This document shows, in pieces, positions 45,921 to 55,133 of a DNA stretch of 64,000 nt. The notes under the pieces were generated by a model. That model worked only from the letters and a program-made list of their open reading frames with translations. It was not told the origin of the DNA and made no database searches. Location: positions 62,001 to 126,000 of the forward strand of contig NZ_JAGMUL010000208.1 in NCBI RefSeq assembly GCF_019049285.1, read 5' to 3'. The translations under genes and the position numbers were made by a program. Each line of letters starts with the position of its first letter. The first letter of the stretch is position 1. Source of the DNA: Streptomyces sp. AC550_RSS872. GTDB taxonomy: Bacteria; Actinomycetota; Actinomycetes; Streptomycetales; Streptomycetaceae.

Positions 45921-47396
45921 TCAAGGGGCGTCCTTCGAGGGCGAGTTCAGCACCGCCTCCATCACCGCCCGCGCGATCGGCGCCGCGTCTCCGCCGCCGC
46001 TGATCTCGCCCCGGTCGGCGTCCGCGTCCTCCACCACGACGGCGACGGCGACCTTGGGCTCCAGGTCCGTGTCGCTCTTCGCCCAGGAGACGAACCAGGC
46101 GTACGGCGTCCCGGAGTTGCCGAGGCCGTGCTGGGCCGTGCCGGTCTTGCCGCCGACCGTCGCGCCGGGGATCCAGGCGTTCGAGCCGGTGCCCTCGCGC
46201 ACTACGTCCACCATGAGTTCCTTGAGGAGTACGGCCGTCGAGGGCCGCATGGCCTGCCGTGCCGGGCGCGACCCGCCCGCCGACACCGTGGAGCCGCCCG
46301 CCCGGGTCGTGCGCTCCACCAGATACGGCGAGCGCACCTGGCCGCCGTTGGCCACGGCCGCCGCGACCATCGCCATCTGGAGCGGTGTGGCACGGGTGTT
46401 GTACTGGCCGATCGACGACAGGGCGAGCTGTGCCTTGTCCACCTTCGTGTCGAAGGTGCTCTCGGCGACCGAGTAGGGGATCTTGAGGTCCGCGTCGTTG
46501 AAGCCGAAGGCTTCCGCCGTCCTCGCCATCCGGTCCACGCCCACCTTGACCCCGAGCTTGGCGAACACCGTGTTGCACGACCATTCGAGCGCCTTGCGCA
46601 GCGGAACGTCCTTGCAGCCCTTGGACTCGTTCGTGAGGGAGGTCCTGGTGCCCGGCAGGGTGTACGGGTCCGGGGAGTCGGTCGGCTCGTCCAGGTCCTC
46701 GACCACACCCGAGTCCAGGGCCGCGGCGGCCGTCAGCACCTTGAAGGTCGAACCCGGCGGATATGTCTTGCGCACCGCCCGGTTGAGCATCGGCTTGTCC
46801 GGGTCGCGGTTCAGCGTCGCCCAGGACCGGGCCACCGCCGAGCGGTTCCCGGACAGCACGGACGGGTCGTACGACGGGGCGGACACCAGGGCCAGGATGC
46901 GGCCCGTCGCCGGCTCCACGGCCGCCACCGCGCCCTTGCGGCCCGCCAGGCCCTCGTACGCCGCCCGCTGCGCGGCCCCGCGGAGGGTGGTGACGACGTC
47001 GCCGCCGGGATACCGGTCGCGGGCGGAGCCGTTCCACAGGGGGAAGGGCGAGAGCAGCGGGTCCGTGCCCGACAGGACGCCGTCCTCGGAGTGCTCCAGG
47101 AGGGTCGTGCCGTACACCTGGGAGGCGAAGCCGGTGACCGGCGCGTACATCGGGCCGTTCGTGTACGTCCGTTCGTAGCGGAGCGGCTCGCGGGTGTCGC
47201 GGGATCCGGTGACCGGGGCGCCGTCGACCAGGATGTCGCCGCGCGGTTGGCCGTAACGGGAGATCGTGGTGCGGCGGTTGGCGATGTTGTCGCCGTAGGA
47301 CGGCGCCTCGAAGACCTGGATGCGGGTGGCGTTCACGAGCAGCGCGACCAGCAGCACGGCGCAGAAGAAGGCGGCGTGCCGGATGTGCCGGGTCAT
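45921..47396 (-). CDS. Penicillin-binding transpeptidase (PbpA/FtsI type)
   Basis: A 491-residue class B PBP that cross-links peptidoglycan. One N-terminal membrane anchor (FFCAVLLVALLVNATRIQVF), a short pedestal domain (RGDILVDGAPVTG), then the transpeptidase domain with Ser216-x-x-Lys219 in PPGSTFKVL, SCN near 270 (WSCNTVF) and KTGT near 400 (GGKTGTAQ). Overlaps the SEDS gene upstream by ATGA, the classic SEDS/PBP pair. The absence of a PASTA domain and the small size resemble the streptomycete sporulation-related PBP group. Confidence 0.94.
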   Translation of the reverse strand: MTRHIRHAAFFCAVLLVALLVNATRIQVFEAPSYGDNIANRRTTISRYGQPRGDILVDGAPVTGSRDTREPLRYERTYTNGPMYAPVTGFASQVYGTTLLEHSEDGVLSGTDPLLSPFPLWNGSARDRYPGGDVVTTLRGAAQRAAYEGLAGRKGAVAAVEPATGRILALVSAPSYDPSVLSGNRSAVARSWATLNRDPDKPMLNRAVRKTYPPGSTFKVLTAAAALDSGVVEDLDEPTDSPDPYTLPGTRTSLTNESKGCKDVPLRKALEWSCNTVFAKLGVKVGVDRMARTAEAFGFNDADLKIPYSVAESTFDTKVDKAQLALSSIGQYNTRATPLQMAMVAAAVANGGQVRSPYLVERTTRAGGSTVSAGGSRPARQAMRPSTAVLLKELMVDVVREGTGSNAWIPGATVGGKTGTAQHGLGNSGTPYAWFVSWAKSDTDLEPKVAVAVVVEDADADRGEISGGGDAAPIARAVMEAVLNSPSKDAP

Positions 47397-48775
47397 CGGG
47401 CCGCCTCCTCGCCCTTGGGCACGCCGAGCCGGCTGCGCGCCTTGTCGCTCAGGCGGATCAGCAGCGCCACGATCGCCCAGTTGGTGACCACCGACGAGCC
47501 TCCTTGTGCCAGGAACGGCATCGCCATGCCGGTCAGCGGGATCAGGCCGGTCACGCCGCCCGCGATCACGAACACCTGGAGCGCCACGATCGAGGCGAGC
47601 CCGACCGCGAGCAGCCGGCCGAAGGGGTCGCGCAGGGCGAGCCCGGCGCGGTAGCCGCGCTCCACCAGCAGGCCGTACAGGAGGAAGATCGCGGACAGGC
47701 CCGCCAGGCCCAGCTCCTCGCCGGCCGTCGCCAGGATGAAGTCCGACTTGGCCGCGAAGCCGATCAGGATCGAGTGGCCGCGGCCCAGGCCCGTGCCGAG
47801 CATGCCGCCCGCCGCGAACGCGAACAGTGACTGGGACAGCTGGTTGGGGCCCTCGCCCGCCTCGATCGACGCGAACGGATGCCGCCAGTCCTCGACCCTG
47901 CCGTGCACATGCGGCTCCAACTGCCCGACGGCCACCGCGCCCAGCGCCGCGAGCAGCAGGCCGAGCGCGATCCAGCCGGTGCGGCCGGTGGCGACGTAGA
48001 GCAGGACCACGAACAGGCCGAAGAACAGCAGGGAGGTGCCGAGGTCGCGTTCGAGGATCAGGACGCCAACGCTCAGCAGCCAGATGGCGACGATCGGGCC
48101 GAGGACCCGGCCGGTGGGCAGTTGCAGTCGGTTGATCCCGAGGACGCGACGGCCCGTGTACGCCAGCGCGCTGCGGTTGGCGGCCAGATACGCCGCGAAG
48201 AACACCGCGAGCAGTACCTTCGCGAACTCGCCGGGCTGGATGGAGAATCCGGCGATCCGGATCCAGATGCGGGCGCCGTTCACGGAGGGGAAGAAGATCG
48301 GCAGGGTGAGGAGGGCGAGCGCGGCGACCACACAGACGTAGGAGTAGCGCTGGAGGACACGATGGTCGCGCAGGAGCAGGACGACCAGGATGAACAGCGC
48401 CACGCCCAGCGTGGACCAGACGAGTTGGGCGGGTGCCGCCAGGTCGTCGGGCGTCTCCAGGTCGAGCCGGTAGATCAGGACCAGACCGAGGCCGTTGAGC
48501 AGTACGCCGATCGGCAGCAGCAACGGGTCGGCGCAGGGGGCGCGCAGACGCACCGCCAGATGCGCGACCAACGCGAGGACGCCGAGCCCGGCGCCGTAGC
48601 CGGCGGCGCCGGGCGGGACGGTGCCGTGCCTGGCGATCCCGACCGCGCAGTAGCCGTACACGGAGAGCAGGACGGCCACGACGATGAGGGCCAGTTCGAT
48701 GCCACGGCGCCGGGGGAGAGGCACGGCGGGAGCGGGCGTGTCCGCTGCCACCAGGGTGGTTCCGGCCTTGGTCAT
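47393..48775 (-). CDS. SEDS-family FtsW/RodA-type protein
   Basis: A 460-residue polytopic protein with about eleven membrane segments. Conserved features are VNGARIWIRIAGFSIQPGEFAKV, LERDLGTSLLFFGLF and GLIPLTGMAMPFLAQGGSS. SEDS proteins polymerise glycan strands from lipid II and act with a class B PBP, which is encoded directly downstream with a 4-base overlap. Paralogue of FtsW and RodA rather than necessarily the division protein. ATG at 48775 with a modest ribosome site (TTCCGGAC). Confidence 0.93.
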   Translation of the reverse strand: MTKAGTTLVAADTPAPAVPLPRRRGIELALIVVAVLLSVYGYCAVGIARHGTVPPGAAGYGAGLGVLALVAHLAVRLRAPCADPLLLPIGVLLNGLGLVLIYRLDLETPDDLAAPAQLVWSTLGVALFILVVLLLRDHRVLQRYSYVCVVAALALLTLPIFFPSVNGARIWIRIAGFSIQPGEFAKVLLAVFFAAYLAANRSALAYTGRRVLGINRLQLPTGRVLGPIVAIWLLSVGVLILERDLGTSLLFFGLFVVLLYVATGRTGWIALGLLLAALGAVAVGQLEPHVHGRVEDWRHPFASIEAGEGPNQLSQSLFAFAAGGMLGTGLGRGHSILIGFAAKSDFILATAGEELGLAGLSAIFLLYGLLVERGYRAGLALRDPFGRLLAVGLASIVALQVFVIAGGVTGLIPLTGMAMPFLAQGGSSVVTNWAIVALLIRLSDKARSRLGVPKGEEAAR

Positions 48776-48956
48776 GTCCGGAACTTACCCAATTAGTCCG
48801 TCTTGTGTGTCTTACGGCTCAGCACCAGCGTGGCTTGTGCCCGACGACGTCGATGTGGCGCGCCGAGCCCAGGCCCGGGTGCCGTCCGGGAGGAGGTACA
48901 CCGGCCCGCAGCCGGCGCACAACCGCAAGCCCCGAGCTCCCGGCCGCTCCACCCGC

Positions 48957-50192
48957 CTACCGCAACACCAGAGTCGCTACGGCCCCACCATCCACCGCAT
49001 TGGAAAAGGAAAGCCGGGCCCCCAACACCTCCGCCTGCCCCAACGCGATGGTCAGCCCCAGCCCGTGCCCCTTCGCCCCACCCTCCGTACGGAACCGCTG
49101 CGGCCCGTGCGCGAGGAGATACTCCGGATACCCCACGCCGTGATCCCGCACGGTGACCACCCGCCCGTCGACGGTCAGGGACACCGGCCCCCGGCCGTGC
49201 TTGTGCGCGTTGGCCACCAGATTCCCCAGCACCCGCTCCAGCCGCCGCCGATCGGTCTCCACGACAGCGTCCCGCACGACAACCACCTCGGTCTCGGTCC
49301 CGGACGCCCGAACCACCCGCTCTGCCAGTGCAGCGAGCGGCTCCGTGTCCAGCTCCGACCGCTCACGCCCGGTGTCCAGCCGCGAGATCTCCAGCAGATC
49401 CTCGGTCAGCGTCCGCAACGCGGTCACCCGGTCCTGCACCAACTCCGTCGGCCGCCCCGGCGGCAGCAACTCGGCCGCCGCGTGCAGCCCGGTCAACGGC
49501 GTCCGCAGCTCGTGCGCGACGTCCGCGGTGAACCGCTGCTCGGCGAGCAGCTTGCTTTGCAGCGACGACGCCATGGAGTCGAGGGCGGCGGCGACGGCGG
49601 CCACCTCGTCCTGCGGGCGGGTCGGCTCCTTCGTACGGGGATCGTCGACCCGCGCGTCCAGGTCGCCCCCGCTGATCCGCCGGGCCACCCGGGCCGTGGC
49701 GTGCAGCCGGCGCGTCACCCGGGTCACCGCGAACGCGCCCACCAGCAGGGTCGCCCCGATCGCCAGGCCCGACGACCACAGGATCGCCCGGTCCAGCCCT
49801 TCGATGGTGCGGGCCTGCTGCGAGTAGTCGACCTCGACCGCGAGGGCACGCGCGCCGTCGGCGGGCCCTGCCGCCCACATCGTGGGCCGCCCCCGGTAGT
49901 CGGCGACCATGGTGCCGCGCTCCCCGGCGACGGCCAGTTCCCGCAGGGAGTCCGGCAGCTCCGGTGGGTCGACGGAGACACCGTGCCGGAGGGCGTCGCC
50001 GGCCTCGAACGCCGCCGTCGCGTCCTCCAGCCGGGACAACGCGAGCTCGCGGGCCTGGCCGACGGTCTGGTTCGTCACCGAGACGTGCACGAGGATGCCG
50101 AGCAGCGCGGCGAGCGCGCAGCACATCACCGTGATGAAGACGGCCGCCTTCACGGCGAGCGTGCCGGCCCACTGGGGGAGCCCGAGCCTCAT
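48957..50192 (-). CDS. Sensor histidine kinase without adjacent regulator
   Basis: A 411-residue kinase with two membrane segments (about 12-38 and 141-163) and an external domain of about 100 residues. HAMP (RVTRRLHATARVARRISGGDL), H-box FTADVAHELRTPL with His near 225, N-box NLVANAHKHG, G1 RDHGVGYP, G2 GHGLGLTIALG. The start overlaps the lipoprotein stop by ATGA. No response regulator is next to it, so it must signal to a regulator elsewhere. The context suggests cell-envelope sensing. Confidence 0.9.
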   Translation of the reverse strand: MRLGLPQWAGTLAVKAAVFITVMCCALAALLGILVHVSVTNQTVGQARELALSRLEDATAAFEAGDALRHGVSVDPPELPDSLRELAVAGERGTMVADYRGRPTMWAAGPADGARALAVEVDYSQQARTIEGLDRAILWSSGLAIGATLLVGAFAVTRVTRRLHATARVARRISGGDLDARVDDPRTKEPTRPQDEVAAVAAALDSMASSLQSKLLAEQRFTADVAHELRTPLTGLHAAAELLPPGRPTELVQDRVTALRTLTEDLLEISRLDTGRERSELDTEPLAALAERVVRASGTETEVVVVRDAVVETDRRRLERVLGNLVANAHKHGRGPVSLTVDGRVVTVRDHGVGYPEYLLAHGPQRFRTEGGAKGHGLGLTIALGQAEVLGARLSFSNAVDGGAVATLVLR

Positions 50193-50962
50193 GGGGTGCT
50201 CGCCGAGGGGGAGACCGAACGGGAGGCGGACGGCGAGGCGGAGCGCGACGGCGAGACGGAGTGCGAAGGCGAGGGGCGGGGCGTCTTCATCGTGCGCGGG
50301 CCGGTGCGCAGCATCTCGTCGTGTGTGAGCAGCATCGCCTTCTGGTCCGCGTCCCAGGTCCACTGGAGCCGGTACTCGTAGCCGGCCACCTCGGACGGAG
50401 AGCGCATGATCACCGACCGCCCGGCCAGCTCGACGGCGCTGACGGCGTCGTCCCAGCTCATCACCTGCACCAGTCGGTCCTTCTCCACGGTGTAGACGCG
50501 CACCGCGGTCGTCTTGCCCGGCAGCAGCCGGAACCCCAGCGTCAGCTCGGGCCGCCCGTCGCCGGTCAGATCCCGGTAGTACGGCCGCAGCACCGGGCAC
50601 TTCCCGTGCCCCGCGCCGTCGCCGCACTGGGACATCAGGCGGCCGGTCTCGCGGTACTGGGCGGCGTCGCCCTGGTAGTCGCCCGGGCTCTTGGCCATCT
50701 CCTTGCGTACGACCGTCACCGGGTCCACGTCGCGCAGGCTGCCCCCGGAGACGGTGATGCCCTTCACGACCTCCCGGACCACCTCGCCGATCTCATAGGC
50801 GGGGCGGGATGCGGGCGTCAGCTTCGGCCAGAGCTTGTCCGGGCTGACCGCGGTCTTGGTCGGGCCCGCGCCCTGGAGCTCCCCGGCGTCACCGCAGGCC
50901 GTCGCGGCCGCCAGCAGCAGGGCGACAAGCGCGGCGATGCGCGTGGGGCGGCTGCGGGGCAC
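50189..50962 (-). CDS. Lipoprotein, probable accessory to the sensor kinase
   Basis: A 257-residue exported lipoprotein: ALVALLLAAATACG contains the lipobox (AAATAC, cleaved before Cys). The body has LTGDGRPELTLGFRLLPGKTTAVRVYTVEKDRL, then a Ser/Pro/Arg-rich low-complexity tail. GTG at 50960-50962 is preceded by AGGAG 5 bases upstream and lies 13 codons inside the open frame. Translational coupling with the kinase suggests it tunes kinase activity, in the manner of CseA with CseC, though it shows no clear homology to CseA that I can see. Confidence 0.8.
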   Translation of the reverse strand: MPRSRPTRIAALVALLLAAATACGDAGELQGAGPTKTAVSPDKLWPKLTPASRPAYEIGEVVREVVKGITVSGGSLRDVDPVTVVRKEMAKSPGDYQGDAAQYRETGRLMSQCGDGAGHGKCPVLRPYYRDLTGDGRPELTLGFRLLPGKTTAVRVYTVEKDRLVQVMSWDDAVSAVELAGRSVIMRSPSEVAGYEYRLQWTWDADQKAMLLTHDEMLRTGPRTMKTPRPSPSHSVSPSRSASPSASRSVSPSASTP

Positions 50963-51053
50963 AGTTCTCCTGGGGCTCGGGGCGGTGTCGCCCGTACACA
51001 CTAATCGGACGGAAGTCCTTTTTGCGCACCCGGTGGGCGGACGGGCGAAACGG

Positions 51054-51560
51054 CTACTCGGCGAGCTCTTCGAGGAGCCGGGCGGTCGACAGGCCGGCTC
51101 GGAGGTAGTCGACGAACAGCTCGTTGTGCAGGGCCCACGGAGAGCGGCGGGAGCGTATCAGCCGGATCGCCTGCTCGGGGGAGCGGCTCCGGCGGGTCAG
51201 GGCGTGGGCGACGACGAGCCCCGAGCGGTTGTACCCGTGATAGCAGCGGACGAGGACCCTGCGGCCCTCGTCCAGCGCCTCGCACGCCGCCTCCGCCAGC
51301 CGTATCACCCCCGCGAGCTGGGTCCCGTCCAGCGGTCCGTCGGGAATCGGCCACACATGGTGCTCGACGCCGGGATCCGGTCCGTGCCCGGGCAGGCGCA
51401 GCAGCGTCTGGACGAGATCGAACTGGTCCCGTACGACCGCGAACTCCAGTTGCCCCGACTGCCCCCGGAACTCGTGCCCGCCCATCCACAGGCCGGGCTC
51501 GATCTCGCTCCACGGGCTGTCCGGAGCCGGTACGTCGGGTTGCTTCCTGCGGGTACGCAA
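51054..51560 (-). CDS. Dual-specificity/tyrosine phosphatase-like protein
   Basis: A 168-residue protein with VLVRCYHGYNRSGLVVAH: a Cys-x5-Arg loop as in dual-specificity phosphatases, but preceded by Arg rather than His (RC instead of HC). A general-acid Asp candidate lies in IPDGPLDGTQL. The TTG at 51558-51560 has GGGGGAGG 5 bases upstream and begins MRTRRKQPDV; earlier starts lack sites. It could act on phosphotyrosine proteins or phosphoinositide-like substrates. Confidence 0.8.
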   Translation of the reverse strand: MRTRRKQPDVPAPDSPWSEIEPGLWMGGHEFRGQSGQLEFAVVRDQFDLVQTLLRLPGHGPDPGVEHHVWPIPDGPLDGTQLAGVIRLAEAACEALDEGRRVLVRCYHGYNRSGLVVAHALTRRSRSPEQAIRLIRSRRSPWALHNELFVDYLRAGLSTARLLEELAE

Positions 51561-51672
51561 CGGCGCCTCCCCCACCACCCCTAGGGCGGTCTGCCCAACT
51601 CCTCTCAAAGGTAACCGGGTTCTTGCCCCCGCAGCACCCCGCCTGTTCCCATGGTCAGTGGGGTGATGGTGC

Positions 51673-52479
51673 ATGAACGGACTGCGCGTCATACCGACCT
51701 GGCGACACGGCCAGGAACGGCTCTACGTCTGCCTCAAGGACGGGCGGAACGTCGCCTGGTACGACCGTGAGGCGGCCCGCATCAACCTGCTCTCCGCCGA
51801 CCGCGAGGAAGATGTGCTGGAGGCCCTCGGCCCCTTCGTCACCGGCCCGGTGACCGTGGGCCCGCCCCCGGTCCCCACCCCCGCGGAACTGGCCCGGCTG
51901 GCCCTGCACCCGGACGACGACCTCGCGCCCAACCGCCCCGGCGAGGCGCTCCTCGTCGCCCTCGACCGGGACCCGGGCCCCTCCCACCGGCTGCGCGCCG
52001 ACCCGCGGCGGCGGGCCCTGACCGCGGAGCAGACGGTCGGCGAGGCCCTGGACCGCCTGGACGGTGCGGGCTGGCACACGCTGCACTCCGTGCCGCTCCC
52101 CGGCGGCGACCGCATCCACCACCTGCTGATCGGCCCGGGCGGACTGTTCGCCGTACACGCCATGTACGCCCGCAAGCAGAAGGTGACCGTGGCCGACCCG
52201 ATGATCTCCCTCGGCCGCCGCGAGCCCACCCCCCTCCTCCGCCACATCCGCACCAACGCCGACCGTGCCTCCTACGCCCTCACCGCCGAGGTCCACCCAG
52301 CCCTGGCCCTGCTCGCCCCCACGGACGTGACCGTCACCGCCCCCCACCTGGAGGTCCGCATCCTCAAGGACACGGACCTACCGGGCCTGGCCCGCCTGGG
52401 CGGCGTACTGAAGCCGGCCGACGTGGAGGCCCTCCACGCGATGGCAAGAGACCGCCGGACATGGTCCACCACCGGCTGA
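51673..52479 (+). CDS. NERD-like (nuclease-related) domain protein
   Basis: A 268-residue protein. Residues about 115-195 have the nuclease-related fold: VGEALDRLDGAGWHTLHSVPLPGGDRIHHLLIGPGGLFAVHAMYARKQKV, where D/I-H-H and K residues sit at the expected core. The N-terminal part (WRHGQERLYVCLKDGRNVAWYDREAARINLLS) is a beta-rich domain common to streptomycete proteins of this sort. Divergent from the phosphatase gene. Exact role unknown. The start overlaps the leader of the divergent gene. Confidence 0.75.
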   Translation: MNGLRVIPTWRHGQERLYVCLKDGRNVAWYDREAARINLLSADREEDVLEALGPFVTGPVTVGPPPVPTPAELARLALHPDDDLAPNRPGEALLVALDRDPGPSHRLRADPRRRALTAEQTVGEALDRLDGAGWHTLHSVPLPGGDRIHHLLIGPGGLFAVHAMYARKQKVTVADPMISLGRREPTPLLRHIRTNADRASYALTAEVHPALALLAPTDVTVTAPHLEVRILKDTDLPGLARLGGVLKPADVEALHAMARDRRTWSTTG

Positions 52480-52485
52480 ACCATG

Positions 52486-53060
52486 CCCCCAAGGGGCGCG
52501 GGGAACTGCGCACCCAGCCCCCACGGCCCGTCAGCCGCGCAGAGAGGCATCAACCACCACAGCGAGGGCGGTCCCCCAACGCCGGGGGCCCTGGATAGCT
52601 GCGGCCGGTCCTCGCCCCGAGGGGCGCGGGGAACTGCGCGCTCAGCCCCCATGGCCCGTCGGCCGCACACAGCCCCTGAGCCACCGCGGCGAGGGCGAAT
52701 CCCTGCGGTCCCCCAACGCCGGGGCCCCGGATAGCTGCGGCCGGTCCTCCCCCCAAGGGGCGCGGGGAACTGCGCGCCCAGCCCCATGGCCCGTCGGCCG
52801 CACACAGCCCCTGAGCCACCGCGGCGAGGGCGATTCCCTGCGGTCCCCCAACGCCGGGGCCCCGGAAGCTGCGGCCGGTCCTCCCCCCCGAGGGGCGCGG
52901 GGAACTGCGCGCCCAGCCCCCACGGCCCGTCGGCCGCACACAGCCCCTCAGTCACCGCGGCGAGGGCGAATCCCTGCGGTCCCCCAACGCCGGGGCCCCG
53001 GATAGCTGCGGCCGGTCCTCCCCCCAGGGGCGCGGGGAACTGCGCGCTCTGCCCCCACCG
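52486..53060. repeat. Tandem array of a REP-type element (five cores, about 135-bp period)
   Basis: GGGGCGCGGGGAACTGCGC starts at 52493, 52621, 52757, 52892 and 53027, spaced 128, 136, 135 and 135 bases. Units also share CCCAGCCCCCACGGCCCGTC, CCACCGCGGCGAGGGCG and GATAGCTGCGGCCGGTCCTC-type blocks. No gene is supported; long open frames exist only because the unit length is close to a multiple of three. It fills the 622-base gap between the NERD-like and LigD genes. Confidence 0.85.
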
Positions 53061-53101
53061 CCCGTCAGCCGCACACCCGGCATCAGCCACCCACCGACCG
53101 G

Positions 53102-53983
53102 TCAGGGCAGCCGCCCCACCCCCTCCGGCCCGAGCAGCGCAGCGAACAGGTCGCCGTAGTCCTGAAGCCGGGGCGCAAGGTCGGACGCGAGGACGGTCAG
53201 CGCGGCAGGGGAGCGACACTCCGCCACCTCCTCCCAGGTCACCGGCGCGGACACCGCAGGCTCCCGCCGAGCCCGCAACGTATACGGCGTGGCCGTCGTC
53301 TTCCGCGCAGCGTTCTGACTCCAGTCGACGAACACCTTCCCCGGCCGCAAACTCTTCGTCATCCGGTGGAGCACCAGCCGCGGCATGGCCTTCTCGGCCT
53401 CCACGGCCAGCTCCTTGGCATACTCGGTCGCCTCTTCGGAAGGAGCCGGCCGAATGGCCGCGGCGAGATGGAGCCCCTTCGAACCGGAGGTCTTGGCGTA
53501 CGCCTCGATCCCGTCGGCCGCCAGCCGCTCCCGCAACCAGAGCGCGACCTCGCAGCAATCGACCACCGTGGCGGGTGACCCGGGGTCCAGGTCGAAGACC
53601 AGCCGGTCCGCCTCGCCGGGCGCACCGATCACCCACTGAGGCGTATGGAACTCGGTGACGAGGTTCGCGGCCCACATCAGACTCGCGAGATCCTGCACGA
53701 ACACCATGCGCGCCGGCCCCTCGACCCGCGGCACCTCCGCCGTGGTGACCCAGTCAGGGGTGCCCGGCGGGACGTTCTTGGCGAAGAACACCTGGCCGTC
53801 CGGCCCGTCCGGGTACCGCAGGAAGGACACGGGCCGATCCCGCAGATGCGGCAGCAGGAACTCGGCCGTGGTGGCGTAGTAGTGCAGCAGCTCGCCCTTG
53901 GTGAAGCCGGTCGCCGGATACAGCACCTTCTCCAGATTGCTGAGCGCGAGCCGTCGCCCCTCCACCTCTGTGATCGGCGTCAT
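53102..53983 (-). CDS. ligD: LigD-type primase/polymerase (NHEJ)
   Basis: A 293-residue stand-alone LigD polymerase domain (archaeo-eukaryotic primase fold). Metal-binding Asp131 and Asp133 in VFDLDPG, then TSGSKGLHLAAAI and FVDWSQN with the third Asp region. It fills in DNA gaps or adds nucleotides, often ribonucleotides, at double-strand break ends. No nuclease or ligase domain is present, so the ligase must be encoded elsewhere. Divergent from ku, sharing a 71-base promoter region. Confidence 0.94.
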   Translation of the reverse strand: MTPITEVEGRRLALSNLEKVLYPATGFTKGELLHYYATTAEFLLPHLRDRPVSFLRYPDGPDGQVFFAKNVPPGTPDWVTTAEVPRVEGPARMVFVQDLASLMWAANLVTEFHTPQWVIGAPGEADRLVFDLDPGSPATVVDCCEVALWLRERLAADGIEAYAKTSGSKGLHLAAAIRPAPSEEATEYAKELAVEAEKAMPRLVLHRMTKSLRPGKVFVDWSQNAARKTTATPYTLRARREPAVSAPVTWEEVAECRSPAALTVLASDLAPRLQDYGDLFAALLGPEGVGRLP

Positions 53984-54054
53984 ACCATGAGAATTCCAGA
54001 AAACCTGGTGGATGTCCGGGTGATCCTGGCATAACGACCGAAAGGGTGCTGCAC

Positions 54055-55116
54055 GTGCGATCCATCTGGAACGGCGCCATCTCGTTCGGCCTGGTCAGCA
54101 TCCCGATCAAGCTCGTGAACGCCACGGAGAACCGCTCGATCTCCTTCCGCCAGATCCACACGGAGGACGGCGGCCGTATTCGCTACCGCAAGGTCTGCGA
54201 GCTGGAGGACCGTGAGGTCACCCAGGCCGAGATCGGCAAGGGCTACGAGGACGCGGACGGCACGATCATCCCGATCACGGACGAGGACCTGTCCCACCTG
54301 CCCCTTCCGACCGCGAAGACGATCGAGATCGTGGCCTTCGTACCGGCCGACCGCATCGACCCGCTCCAGATGGACAGCGCGTACTACCTGGCCGCGGGCG
54401 GGGCCCCCGCGGCCAAGCCGTACACCTTGCTCCGCGAGGCGCTGAAGCGCAGCCAGAAGGTCGCCATCGCGAAGTACGCCCTCCGGGGCCGTGAGCGTCT
54501 GGGCATGCTGCGGGTGGTCGAGGACGCCATCGCCATGCACGGACTGCTGTGGCCGGACGAGGTCCGGGCCCCCGAGGGCGTCGCCCCGGACACCCACGTC
54601 ACGGTGAACGACAAGGAGCTGGACCTCGCGGACGCCCTGATGGACACCCTCGGCGAGATCGAACTCGACGAGCTGCACGACGCGTACCGCGAGGCCCTCG
54701 AGGAGGTCGTCGCCGCGAAGGCCGCCGGCGAGGCCCCGCCGGAGACACCCGAACCGGCGAAGGCCGGCAAGGTCCTCGACCTGATGGCGGCTCTGGAGAA
54801 GAGCGTGCGGGCGGCGAAGGAGTCGCGGGGCGAGGAGCCGGCGAAGCCGGAGGGGGCGGCGCAGGTCAGGCGCCTGCCCGAGCGCAAGACGTCCCGCGCG
54901 GCACCGAAGCAGACGGCCGGCAAGAAGTCGACCGCGACGAAGAAGGCAGCGGCGAAGAAGACGGCGTCCGCGAAGAAGTCGACGGCGAAGACGGCCCAGG
55001 GAGCGAAGAAGACGGCGGCGAAGACCACCGCCAAGAGCACGGCGAAGAGCACGGCGAAGAGCACGGCGAAGAAGACGACGGCCAAGAAGGCACCGGCCCG
55101 CAAGCGCACGGCATGA
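54055..55116 (+). CDS. ku: Ku protein with lysine-rich tail
   Basis: A 353-residue bacterial Ku that binds DNA ends as a homodimer and recruits LigD. The core starts MRSIWNGAISFGLVSIPIKLVNATE and includes GRIRYRKVCELEDREV and EIDPLQMDSAYYLAAG-type sequence (residues 1-255). Residues about 285-353 are dominated by Lys/Ala/Thr repeats (AKKTASAKKSTAKTAQGAKK, AKSTAKSTAK), a histone-H1-like tail seen in a subset of actinobacterial Ku. I prefer GTG 54055, with AAGG upstream, to GTG 54046. Next to divergent ligD. Confidence 0.95.
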   Translation: MRSIWNGAISFGLVSIPIKLVNATENRSISFRQIHTEDGGRIRYRKVCELEDREVTQAEIGKGYEDADGTIIPITDEDLSHLPLPTAKTIEIVAFVPADRIDPLQMDSAYYLAAGGAPAAKPYTLLREALKRSQKVAIAKYALRGRERLGMLRVVEDAIAMHGLLWPDEVRAPEGVAPDTHVTVNDKELDLADALMDTLGEIELDELHDAYREALEEVVAAKAAGEAPPETPEPAKAGKVLDLMAALEKSVRAAKESRGEEPAKPEGAAQVRRLPERKTSRAAPKQTAGKKSTATKKAAAKKTASAKKSTAKTAQGAKKTAAKTTAKSTAKSTAKSTAKKTTAKKAPARKRTA

Positions 55117-55133
55117 CCGCCACCCACCTCACG

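Noticed and set aside
52486..53060. Possible CRISPR array
   Set aside because: Unit is about 135 bp with conserved spacers as well as repeats, no cas genes, and the core is a common Streptomyces REP sequence.
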